Positions 25,698 through 35,212 of a stretch of DNA of 64,000 bases are shown in pieces. The stretch is from contig CAZHVM010000002.1 of assembly GCA_964536135.1 (NCBI GenBank), positions 1 through 64,000 on the forward strand, given 5' to 3'. The notes below the pieces were generated by a model. That model was not told where the DNA came from. It searched no databases and saw nothing but the letters and a program-made list of their open reading frames with translations. Within the stretch, counting starts at the first letter, position 1. Each line of letters starts with the position of its first letter. A program made the translations under genes and the position numbers. Source of the stretch: JAKPKF01 sp964536135. GTDB lineage: Bacteria > Patescibacteriota > Dojkabacteria > SC72.

Positions 25698-25698
25698 T

Positions 25699-26247
25699 AT
25701 GAGGAATATAACAATACTGTTTTTACTGTTTGGGGTAGTAATAGTTGGTGCCTTAATATTTACGTTTTACTTTCTTCCTAAATTAGATGCTAGTAATAAT
25801 AATCTACATTTGGAAATGGCATTACCTGTAGAAAGGTTAGATCTGAGATATATAGAAAAAGGGATAACACCTTTCTGTGAGAATAAGAGTCATGGGATAG
25901 TAGTAGAGACAAAGGAGAGGGCTCAGGTTATGGCATCTGTAGATGGTACAATAGATAGCGTAGAGGGTGATGTAGTGTATCTTAAGAGTCTGGATAATGT
26001 TTTGATATATTTCTCCCCACTTACAAATATTAATGTGTCTGTAGGGGATTATGTTACTTTGGGGAATATATTGGGATATGTAGATGGTAATATGTTTGAA
26101 TTTGGAGTAGATAATAGTATGGATAGTAGATATGAGTGTCCTTTCCTTTATCTTGATGACAAGGGTAAGGAGATAATATCTAATGGATTGAAGGAGGGTA
26201 TAGAGGTAAAGAGTAGGGCTTGTGAGTGTAGTTTTGTTAGTTATTAA
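25699..26247 (+). CDS. Membrane-anchored protein with M23/lipoyl-like barrel
   Basis: 182 residues with an N-terminal anchor (about 3-27). The domain around residues 70-135 (ASVDGTIDSVEGDVVYL, then INVSVGDYVTLGNILGYV) resembles the beta-barrel core of M23 peptidases and lipoyl/biotinyl domains, but I do not see the HxxxD and HxH zinc ligands, so a peptidase activity is not supported. It may be a degenerate wall-binding module. Paired with the preceding gene in an operon. Confidence 0.55.
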   Translation: MRNITILFLLFGVVIVGALIFTFYFLPKLDASNNNLHLEMALPVERLDLRYIEKGITPFCENKSHGIVVETKERAQVMASVDGTIDSVEGDVVYLKSLDNVLIYFSPLTNINVSVGDYVTLGNILGYVDGNMFEFGVDNSMDSRYECPFLYLDDKGKEIISNGLKEGIEVKSRACECSFVSY

Positions 26248-26249
26248 TG

Positions 26250-26255
26250 ATATAA
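26250..26255 (+). promoter_or_regulatory. -10 box of tRNA-His
   Basis: TATAAT about 13 nt upstream of the tRNA 5' end, consistent with a promoter giving a very short leader. Confidence 0.5.
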
Positions 26256-26268
26256 TAGGTATCGTTAT

Positions 26269-26346
26269 GGTGGATGTAGCTCAATTGGTTAGAGCATCGG
26301 TTTGTGGAACCGAGGGTTGTGGGTTCAAATCCCATCTTCCACCCCA
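26269..26346 (+). tRNA. tRNA-His (GTG anticodon)
   Basis: Cloverleaf visible: acceptor GTGGATG/CTTCCAC (one T-T mismatch), D-arm with TAGCTCAATTGGTTAGAGCA, anticodon stem TCGGT/ACCGA with loop TTGTGGA (anticodon GTG at positions 34-36), and a T-loop TTCAAAT. A G precedes the acceptor (26269) and faces C73, the extra -1 G typical of tRNA-His. The 3' CCA is encoded. A TATAAT box lies upstream. Confidence 0.95.
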
Positions 26347-26481
26347 TTTGTAATTCTCACAGTATCTAAGGAATATAGCAACTACCCTAGAAATAAAATC
26401 TTTTGACTCTTTCATTTCCTTATAATCAAAGCCAACTACCTCGTCTTTTTCATTTACAATATCCACAAGATGATTACCCAT
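26281..26481 (-). pseudogene. Fragment resembling the N-terminus of a Nudix hydrolase, running antisense into tRNA-His
   Basis: The first 46 codons (MGNHLVDIVNEKDEVVGF ... ISRVVAIFLR) look like the N-terminus of a Nudix hydrolase/IPP-isomerase-like protein. The frame then enters the antisense of the tRNA (GGRWDLNPQPSVPQ), a well-known artefact, so the Nudix box and the rest are absent. It reads as a truncated remnant whose 3' part was replaced at the tRNA end. The alternative is chance similarity. Confidence 0.35.
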
Positions 26482-26584
26482 ACAAAAGATTATACATTAT
26501 AACCATAAACATAAAATATTCTCATACAACAATTAAATACCCAATAGCACATATACTATAACACCTTGTTGCATAATTTTTACC

Positions 26585-29500
26585 ATGATATCATCAACTA
26601 TCATGATTGGAAAAAAAGCCCTTAGTGTTTTGTTTACACTTGTATTTACAGTTATATTTGTTTTTTTCGCTAACACTATTCTCTACACTAAAACTTGGGC
26701 TGCAAGTATGTATTGGGATGGAGGCGCTAGCACCGCAAATTGGGAAGATGCTTTAAACTGGAGCACAGATACAGTACCGACAGCAGACGATGATGTTCTA
26801 ATAGATACCTCTACCACTATCAATTTGTCCTCTTCCACTACAGTCAATAGCTTGGTTCTTGGAAATTCTGGAGGTACTACAACACCAATATTAAATTTTT
26901 CGTACGATGCGACAGGAACAAGCTCACCACTCATAATAGATAGCGGTGATTTAGTCATATATAGTGGAGGACAGATCACTCACAGTGCAGGTACAACGGC
27001 TGTTGTAGGAGCTGTAGCTATTAATGTACAAAGTGGAAATCTTACAATAGCTAGTGGAGGGAAGATAGATGTTACAGGAAAAGGATACGCATCTACAGAA
27101 GGCAGTGGTGCCGGAACAGATGGAAGCACAGATAATGGTGCAGGAGGAGGAGCATATGGTGGGAATGGTGGAATCGGAGAGTCTGCCCGTGCAGGAGGTG
27201 TTGGGTATGGAAGTATAATCAATCCTACAGATATGGGAAGTGGTGGTGGTTATTCTGGACGAGCCGGATACAACGGAGGGTCTGGTGGCGGTTTAGTAAG
27301 ATTAACAATCGGGGGAACTTTAGATGTGCAAGGCAGTATTCTTTCCGATGGAGGGGCTGCTGGAATATATGATAGTGCTGATAACGCAGGAGGAGGAGGT
27401 AGTGGCGGTAGTATAAACATAACTACAGGAACATTCACAGGAGCTGGAAGTATTACTTCAAATGGTTCTGCAGGCGGAAATACTGGAGATGCAGATGGTG
27501 GTGGAGGTGGTGGTGGACGAATTGCTGTCAATTACACTTCTAATACATATACTGGTACGATAACTGCTAAAGGAGGATTGGGCCCTGATAGTGCTCTCAA
27601 TGGAGGTGCCGGTACAATACATCTTAATGATGGTACTGGAAATGGTGACTTAACAATATCTAACACTACCACAAGAACAACACTAACTGAAGGATTAACA
27701 CCATTAATAACAGGATCATTCGATAATATAACAATATCAGAATACTCATATGTATCTCTAAGCGATACACTTGCTGCTTCAGAGACTCTCTCTATAGCAG
27801 GGAATGCATTTGTTCAGATAGGAGCTTCTTCTACCATAGACGTTTCAGGTGCATTCTCTATCTCCGGAACCTCTTTTCTTCAAATAGAAGCATCTTCCAC
27901 AACAACATACGGGAGTCTTTCATGGACTGATACCGCACAAATTTCTGATCTAGGTGGGGACTTTCCACTGGTTAATAACAACAAATCATTAACTATTCCG
28001 AATGGTGCAACTCTTTATTCCAATGTACATCGAACATACGATAGTGTGACAGTATCTGGAACATGGACTCATAATTCCAATTCCACTGCGCAGACATATA
28101 TTTTGGATATAGATATTACCAATGATTTAACCATAGCAAGTGGAGGAAAGATAGATGTCACAGGAAAAGGATATGCCTCTACTGNNNNNNNNNNNNNNNN
28201 NNNNNNNNNNNNNNNNNNNNNNNNNNNNNNNNNNNNNNNNNNNNNNNNNNNNNNNNNNNNNNNNNNNNNNNNNNNNNNNNNNNNATGGTGGTGGTGGTGG
28301 TGGTGGAAGAATTGCCATCAACTACACTACAAATACATATACCGGTACTGTAACAGCAACTGGAGGATCTGGCCCTGACAGCGCTACAGATGGAGCAGAT
28401 GGATCAATATACCCTAATGAAACAGTTCTGAGTACAAGTATTAGCGATGTAACAACTTCATCTGCCAATCTTTCTACAACCATATCAAAGCTTGGAATAT
28501 CAGGTATTAGTAAATATGGACATATAGTCAATAGAACAGATTTTCAATTAGATTCATCTTTACCAACAATATATGCACAATACGGACTTGGAGAATCAAC
28601 ATCTAATAATACAGTATTTGAAGATGAGAATTCACTTCATGGAGCCCTATACAGTGGAACAACCGTAGAAAATCCAACATTGCACACAGTTGATGGAAAA
28701 GTTGGTAAGGCCTTGTCATTTGACGGAAGCGATGATTACATAGATCTTCCAGATGGGTTTAGCAATTTTACAAATGGTTTTTCGGCCTCATTCTGGATAT
28801 ATCCAACTGCCAATCAAAATGATTCAAGAATCTTCGATATAGGACAAGGAAAATCCGATGATAATATAAGAGTTTATCGTGCTGGAACAACTTCGCAGTT
28901 GAATTTCGATGTTTTTATAGGTTCTTCTTCAAAAGTAATCTATGCCACAGATGCAATCACAAACAATGAATGGCAACATTTTGTGGTAACAATAGATAGC
29001 AATGCATTGGCGACGATATACAAAAATGGTATAGCTTTAACCTCTGGGACTATACAACTACCTGCAAATGTAAACAGAACATATAATTATGTCGGACGAA
29101 GCGACTGGTCATCAGATCAATATTACGCAGGATATATAGATGAATTAGTCTTCTTTTCAGGAAGTATAAACCAAGCTGGTGTAAACTATCTATACAATAA
29201 TGGGCTCGGACAGAACTTGAGAAAATTCATGGGAGATTTCTCATACAACACTCTAAAAGATGTAGGTACATATACAACCAATCTAGAATCCCTGCCATAC
29301 TCGGCAGATTACTCAGTCCAATCATATATAGTAGATAATAGTGGAACAAAAACAACTTATGAAGATGTAAAAACATTTACAACACTCACTCCTAATATAC
29401 CTCCAGCTGTAGAATCATCAGGGATAGTAATCAATGAATATGATGGTGATCTTTATGCAGGACAATCATATTCCATAGAAACAATATACTCCGATGGGGA

Positions 29501-31721
29501 TGGAAGTTCAGATTTAAACACTCTATACCTGAAACTAGATAATCCTGATGGAGATGATATTGAAATGTATGGTAACTACTCATCGGAAGATCTTACAGAT
29601 CAAACACCAACAATATCCTCTGGAAGTTCGTACATCTCAAATGCTAAATACTCAATTACACCATCATATGGAACAGATAATGAAGTTAAAGTCACATGGT
29701 CATTCGATATCCTCTGGAACTGGACTGAAAGCACAGATATTGGATATGGAATAAAAGCAATAGACCTTGCCAATGCAGATAGCACATACTCATATACAAA
29801 TAATGACTACATATATGAGAATGACTTAACCTTTATAGGAACACTTTCTGCAGAGAATTCATCCTCAGATCAAATATCATCAGAATCTTGGATACTACCA
29901 AATGAATCAGTAACTCTTAGTGGACTTACCGTTGTGTACGAAAATACTACAAACATATATCCATTAGACAAAGACTTCAACGTAACAGTAACGGACAATA
30001 ATTCAAATATTTGGGCAGATGGAATATCATCTGGAGAATCTTTCTCTGTATCTGCTACAACAGGTACAACTACAAGCGAAGCAGAGACTTTCTCCATAGA
30101 CATTACTGGTATTCCTACTGGTGGAAACGATATTTCAGATCAATCTTTTAATTTTAAGATTGATGCTACCAATCCTGCAATTTCAGATCTTAGCAGTACA
30201 ACTCATTTAGATTCAAATAAATGGTATAACACAAACATAGTAAGATTTATCTGGGAAGCAATAGATCTAGAAAGTGGAATAGAATATATATATAGATATC
30301 TCTCAGAGAGAGAAGACGAGACATCCGAAGCAGTACAGGATAATGGGACAGTAACAACATTATCTGAGTGGACTAGTAATGCAATCTCCAACGGTATTTG
30401 GCATTTCTATCTCTTAGCTGAGGATATAGTCGGGAATATATCCTTTGATAAAATTTATGTAAAGATTGACATATCAACTCCTGACATTGTAGATGTAACA
30501 GGTTCAAATGAAAACGTATGGCAGAATAGAGACAGTGGACCATCAATATCATGGACTGATCCTGATTCACTCTCTGACGATATGTTTTATATATCAACTG
30601 ATGGTTCAACACCAAGTAGTGACACCTTTGAATACGCAACAAATCAAATAACTTACAACCTTCCAGATCTTGGAGAAGGGGAGCATTCTGTTAAAGTAAT
30701 AGCTAAAAATGGAGCTGGCACATATAGTGATGTAAAGGAATTTGTTGTTAGGTATGACCCCACACCAACTGGCCAAGTTGGTAACTTTAGTGCAACAGTT
30801 AACAATCAAAATAATGTACAGCTAACATGGACCAATCCAAGCGATAATGATTTTACCAAAGTTATAATTAAAAGAAATACTTCTGTAAATTACACAAATG
30901 GTATTACAGTGTATGAGGGAAACAATACATCATTCACCGATACCAATCTTAATCAATTATCAAATTATTTTTACACAATTATCGCATATGATAAAGTAGA
31001 TAATGCATCTGAGATTTCAACCTTACATATTAAAACAAAAAAAATCTCAAGGCCTGCTGAAGTGAAAAATTTCAATGTATCAAAGTTATCTAACGGAGCT
31101 AAAATTGAATGGCTAAACCCCGATGAGAACGATTTTGACAAGATTATTTTAAAAAGAAATGATGTATTAATATATGAAGGGAAAGATACCTCTTTTACTG
31201 ATATACTCACAGAAAAGGGAAAATACTTGTATACCATAGTTGCCTATGATACTTTTGGAAATTCATCGAAAGAAAATTCTTTTACGTTTGACTTCACTTC
31301 TCAAGAGATTAGTAATCCAGTTAAAGAAAAAGATCGTATTAAAGTTAATACGAATGAAATAATTGAAATAAAAATTCCTGTAGCAGAGCTACTTACTCCA
31401 GAGCAAATAGGGGATATAGATCGTGTAATTCTACAAATTAATGGAAAGAGTTATGAGATGACTTTGAGCGAAGATAAACAAACTTTCGAAGCAACCGCTG
31501 TTACACCATCCGTCAAAGGAGAGCATACAATTACCGCTATAGCAATGAAAAATGGAGAAGTAATATCTGCTTATGACATACCAATAGAGGTTACATCTAA
31601 TACTAGTGAAGATAACAAATCATTCTTCATTATTTATCGTAAATACATATATATAGTACTTGGACTTCTTCTAATAACATCCGCCTCATTACTAGCAAAG
31701 AAAGTCAAGATCGGGAAATAA
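26585..31721 (+). CDS. Giant repetitive surface protein with Gly-rich repeats, LamG-like and FN3-like domains (contains assembly gap)
   Basis: One long surface protein split artificially by 100 Ns. N-terminal signal/anchor (about 12-37); Thr/Ser/Gly-rich beta-type repeats with polyglycine runs; a second copy of the repeat, mostly in the gap; then a LamG/concanavalin-like domain (GKALSFDGSDDYIDLP through FSASFWIY), Ig-like segments, two FN3-like domains (one starting RPAEVKNFNV), and a C-terminal transmembrane helix with tail AKKVKIGK. Frames before and after the gap agree if the missing length is a multiple of three. Likely an adhesin tied to the membrane. A CATAAT box lies 7 nt before the ATG. 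Confidence 0.8.
28185..28284. other. Assembly gap (100 N) inside a repeated domain
   Basis: The sequence before the gap (ending 28184) matches 27047-27098 and the sequence after it matches 27495 onward, so the gap falls inside a second copy of the same repeat. The equivalent interval in the first copy is 27099-27494, 396 nt or 132 codons, which keeps the frame. The true length is therefore probably near 396 nt, or longer if more copies exist. Confidence 0.8.
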
Positions 31722-31796
31722 ATAAAAAAAATTCAAAGATTTCTAATCATTGGGTAAAAATGTTATAATACCAATATAATTTTCTCCTCTACGAAT

Positions 31797-32678
31797 ATGA
31801 TCAATCGTGCTGTTCTGGCCATAGGCATAAATATTCCTGCACAGGAAAAAATTGCAATACAGAAAAAACTCAAATTAAAAGACATTACTTTAGATGTTGC
31901 CTCCATTAAAGATATCATTTTTACAATAACAGACAGTAAAATAGATGTAGAGATAAAAGATTTTGATTTAAAAAAATATAATTACATCTGGATACAATCT
32001 GGATGGAATACTACACATATGGCATACCTTTTACATCTTTATCTTAAATCACAAAAAATCCCACACAACAAGACAAACGCACACAATACTAAACTTTCAG
32101 ACATATTTTCTCTAGCATCGAAGAATATACTTGTTCCTAACACCTTTTTCCATAATGGATTAAAAGTAAATAATGAAAATATCGGAGATATTGAAAAGAT
32201 TTGTAAATTACCATGTATATACAAAACTTCTCTTGGATCCCTCGGTTCGCATGTATATTTAATCGACAAAAAAACGGATATTGAACAGACAATAAAAGAA
32301 AATGGAAAATTCAACAGATATATATTCCAAGAATTTATTCCGAATACATTTGATTACAGAGTAGTGATATCTAATGGGAAACCCGAATCAGTATGTAAAA
32401 GAACTAGGATTAAAGACAAATATAGAAACAATGTGGCACTAGGTGCAAGTGAAGATTTTATAAAGATAAAGAATGTTCCTAAAGATATTCTTGAATTAGC
32501 AATACAATCTGCAAAAACTCTTAAACTTAATTGGGCTGGAGTAGATATTGTGACAGATACAAATACTGGTAAAAACTATGTCCTAGAGGTAAATAGAAGA
32601 CCAGGATTAACAGTAAGTTCTTCTGAGATATCAGCTGCTTGTAAATATATAAAAGAGCTAGTAGACGTAAAGCTATAG
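31797..32678 (+). CDS. ATP-grasp enzyme, RimK-like
   Basis: 293 residues with a RimK-type ATP-grasp fold: CIYKTSLGSLGSHVYL (glycine-rich loop with the ATP Lys, about 141-156), FQEFIPNTFDYRVV (about 180-193) and the metal-binding LEVNRRPG (about 263-270). The family ligates an amino acid or similar group onto a carboxylate through an acyl phosphate; the substrate is not readable. The Asn in EVNRRPG is the expected metal ligand. It stands alone between the surface-protein gene and the RNA at 32812-33046. No Shine-Dalgarno sequence. Confidence 0.8.
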   Translation: MINRAVLAIGINIPAQEKIAIQKKLKLKDITLDVASIKDIIFTITDSKIDVEIKDFDLKKYNYIWIQSGWNTTHMAYLLHLYLKSQKIPHNKTNAHNTKLSDIFSLASKNILVPNTFFHNGLKVNNENIGDIEKICKLPCIYKTSLGSLGSHVYLIDKKTDIEQTIKENGKFNRYIFQEFIPNTFDYRVVISNGKPESVCKRTRIKDKYRNNVALGASEDFIKIKNVPKDILELAIQSAKTLKLNWAGVDIVTDTNTGKNYVLEVNRRPGLTVSSSEISAACKYIKELVDVKL

Positions 32679-32776
32679 TCTTTATACGAAAGAGCCTTTA
32701 TAGGTATTAAATCAGTGGAATATTCAAAGATATACAATAAATATTTACCCTCTAGCGATTAGGAGATTGAAATCTA

Positions 32777-32805
32777 TTGACATATTTGCAATCTCGCCAT
32801 ACTAT
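32777..32805 (+). promoter_or_regulatory. Near-consensus promoter for a non-coding RNA
   Basis: TTGACA (32777-32782), exactly 17 nt spacer, TACTAT (32800-32805). One of the best sigma-70-type promoters in the window, yet no ORF follows on this strand. The predicted start is near G32812. Confidence 0.75.
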
Positions 32806-32811
32806 AAAAAT

Positions 32812-33046
32812 GCTAGGACTTTCAAATCCTATCGGGTTGGTACCGGTCCCTGCATAGAACCAATTTTTCTATGTAGAAGACTTCTGAGGAATTGAAAGAT
32901 ATGTTGATGATTCGAACATTAACACCAGGGGACACTAATAGAGATTTATTTCTATTTATAAGTTACCATGGCCTAACCAGTATGTAGTAATACATACACT
33001 CCTGCTCTGGATGGCGTATATTGGTGCTCCATCCTTTTGCGTTTTT
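32812..33046 (+). ncRNA. Structured non-coding RNA of unassigned class
   Basis: Fills most of the 393-bp gap 32679-33071, which has no ORF. A strong promoter precedes it and a hairpin plus T-rich tail ends it. Visible helices: CTTTCAA-A-TCC (32819-32829) with GGA-A-TTGAAAG (32888-32898); CATAGAA/TTCTATG (32853-32873), whose loop ACCAA (32859-32863) can pair with TTGGT (32837-32841); GTCCCTG (32846-32852) with CAGGGGAC (32926-32933), crossing the first helix; TGTTGATG/CATTAACA (32902-32924); and GTATGTA/TACATAC with a GTAA tetraloop (32980-32997). I could not match it to RNase P, tmRNA, 6S or SRP RNA from their conserved motifs. Confidence 0.65.
33009..33046 (+). terminator. Probable terminator of the 32812 RNA
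   Basis: GGATGG (33009-33014) pairs with CCATCC (33029-33034), followed by TTTTGCGTTTTT. The stem is short and the loop 14 nt, so it is only a moderately good terminator. Confidence 0.5.
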
Positions 33047-33071
33047 ATTCACCAGACACCATATTAGGAAT

Positions 33072-35210
33072 TTAATAAACCACGATAGCTTTGTATCCAA
33101 GATAACTCCACAATCCATTAAAAGTACTTAAACTCAAATATCTTCTTCCTCTCCATGGATCATTTAGAATTATTGAGGTAGGATTATCTACCCGTCCAGT
33201 ATAACCGACGACTACTTCAGAGTGCATCCCTCCATAACCAGTATAGCCACCTTCTAGGGTTTTGGGTCCCATTGGAGTTGTATATCCGTTGTACCAAAAC
33301 AGTATTACTGGATTACCCTTATTTACCTCTGCTAACAAAGAAAGAAGATTCCATCCACTCTTAACTGAATTATTTCTGTATCTGCTAATATACGAAGACA
33401 CAGGCCCCCAATGTACACCATAACCAGTTACCCAGTTCACATTAGGATCTTGTCCTATACCCAATGTAGACCTCATTCCTTCGATAGAGATAGAAACGCC
33501 CTTGTAACCCAAAGCCATTTTTGTTGCATACAAATTACAGTCAAAACCCTTTGGTTGGTAATATTGAGGGACATTAAGTATGAAAGTTTGCTCCTCCGTA
33601 GTAAAAAAGGAATAGTAGGACCTAGTAGAATCATATCCATAGATACTTCTAACACCAGATGAAATTGTTACAGTATATTTTTTGTAATACTGCAAAACAT
33701 TATTAAAATTATAATACATTGTGTTATCTTTCCAAGAGAATGTCCCACCCACAAAAGGTGATATTGTAAATTTTGACTGTGCTGACTCCTTATTTACAGG
33801 CTGATCAAAAGTAACTGCAAAATATTTAACAGATCTACTGATATCACTGCTAACATTTCTTGGATAGTAACTTGTAGGATATACAATGCCAGGAGTTTTA
33901 AATTTAATAACCACATCATCTTCAAGATAGCCACCAAACAAAGTTCTCAGACCTTTCTTAAAAGTAATTGAATATTCAGTACCTTTCTTAAAGCCATTTT
34001 TAGGAGTTACTATTAAAGATTTCTTGTCACTACCAATGCTTAAACTATGTTCAATTGCGGGAGAAAGACTGTAAGAAGAAGAGACACTGTTCAAATCTAT
34101 CTCTTCCGAGAACTCAATAATCCAAGGCTCTGTATTTGACAAAGACAATCCACTCCGATTATGCCCTTCAATACCTGGGGCATCTGCTGTTTTAAATATT
34201 ATCTCTCTTACCAATTGCAAGTCCCCTATGCGAAGCTGCTCATGAGTATTGGTTGAATATATTCTGTTTGCTTGCGAAATCTTAACCAGATATGTTGTAC
34301 CCTGTGCTAAAGAATCAAAGTCAATAATTAAACGATCTGAATACTCCCTTACAGTTGTATATTTTACAGAAGGATTAACCTGTACATCCCAATAAACAAA
34401 TTCACCATCTTGATCACTTAAAAAAAGCTCCAGGTCCTTATCAACAGAATATGCACCTTTTACTTCATCTAAATTCGTTCCCTGCACATCAGGAAGTGGA
34501 GAAGTAAAAAATTCTAAACTCTGCTCATGAGAAGTTCCCCCAGGAAAGATATTTGACAACCCTGTTGTATATATTACTATTCGAGATTCTGCTGGGTAGC
34601 TCTCTGCAGGTATTATTTGAAATCCATCTATCCACTCCTTGGATATCCAGACATAATCATAATTGATCGTTATATCTTGACTAGGAGAAAGGAATATACC
34701 TAAAGATTCTTTTTTAACTGGGATAGTTAATCGTACTTCAATCTTCTCTGCTTCATTTACAATTTCTCCCTTCATAACATTATTTAAAATTACATATGGT
34801 CGAGAGAATAGGGAAGCTAAAATAACTAGAAGGCAGTAAAAAGAGAAGAGTCCGAAAGAAAGAAGTCTAAGTAGTTTCAGAGCTATTGTGCTCTTTTTAA
34901 ATATTAACGACAAAATCTGGGATACAAACAGAATATATATTGTAATTTGTAAACCAAAAGTATCTTGAAATATGAATTTCTCAATTAAAGGCACAGACAG
35001 AATAATCGGCAATACATTCATAGCTATTAGCACTAGGGCAAAAATGCTAGTCAAGACTATCTTTAGAATTAGTTTCGTTTCAGGAAGAAAATGAATTACC
35101 ATGCTTAAAACAAAAAATAGCAGTATTAGAACAAGATATATTGACCGAACTTCAAAGTCTGGCAACTTCAAAAAGTCTGCAAATGTATTGGACAGGTTTT
35201 CAAATGACAT
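33072..35210 (-). CDS. Membrane protein with Ig-like (Big_5-type) domains and a C-terminal C39-like cysteine peptidase domain
   Basis: 712 residues: four hydrophobic segments in the first 140, then Ig-like domains with the Big_5 look (FSEEIDLNSVSSSYSL and TFDQPVNKESAQSKFT), then a papain-fold C39_2-like domain (about 545-712). Its Cys is in FDCNLYATKMAL, the His in GGMHSEVVVGY and the Asn/Asp in ILNDPW, so the triad appears intact. The catalytic part is outside the cell. It is last in a unit with a deacetylase-like protein (35213-36565), 2 nt upstream. Cleaving surface peptides or its own partner proteins is plausible. Confidence 0.75.
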   Translation of the reverse strand: MSFENLSNTFADFLKLPDFEVRSIYLVLILLFFVLSMVIHFLPETKLILKIVLTSIFALVLIAMNVLPIILSVPLIEKFIFQDTFGLQITIYILFVSQILSLIFKKSTIALKLLRLLSFGLFSFYCLLVILASLFSRPYVILNNVMKGEIVNEAEKIEVRLTIPVKKESLGIFLSPSQDITINYDYVWISKEWIDGFQIIPAESYPAESRIVIYTTGLSNIFPGGTSHEQSLEFFTSPLPDVQGTNLDEVKGAYSVDKDLELFLSDQDGEFVYWDVQVNPSVKYTTVREYSDRLIIDFDSLAQGTTYLVKISQANRIYSTNTHEQLRIGDLQLVREIIFKTADAPGIEGHNRSGLSLSNTEPWIIEFSEEIDLNSVSSSYSLSPAIEHSLSIGSDKKSLIVTPKNGFKKGTEYSITFKKGLRTLFGGYLEDDVVIKFKTPGIVYPTSYYPRNVSSDISRSVKYFAVTFDQPVNKESAQSKFTISPFVGGTFSWKDNTMYYNFNNVLQYYKKYTVTISSGVRSIYGYDSTRSYYSFFTTEEQTFILNVPQYYQPKGFDCNLYATKMALGYKGVSISIEGMRSTLGIGQDPNVNWVTGYGVHWGPVSSYISRYRNNSVKSGWNLLSLLAEVNKGNPVILFWYNGYTTPMGPKTLEGGYTGYGGMHSEVVVGYTGRVDNPTSIILNDPWRGRRYLSLSTFNGLWSYLGYKAIVVY

Positions 35211-35212
35211 TA

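Noticed and set aside
26980..27531. Proline-rich frames on the minus strand opposite the glycine-rich repeats.
   Set aside because: They are the reverse-strand shadow of GGT/GGA-rich glycine codons; no start context or family resemblance.
28155..28378. Two overlapping plus-strand frames that both run through the N gap.
   Set aside because: The translation through N is meaningless. Both are parts of one gene whose frame is restored by a gap length divisible by three.
32900..32930. T-arm-like sequence (loop ATTCGAA with flanking stem, then ACACCA) inside the 32812 RNA, suggesting a tRNA or tmRNA.
   Set aside because: No acceptor stem, D-arm or anticodon arm is found at the required distances, and the CCA follows the stem at the wrong spacing. 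tmRNA 5' and 3' conserved blocks and a tag ORF are absent.
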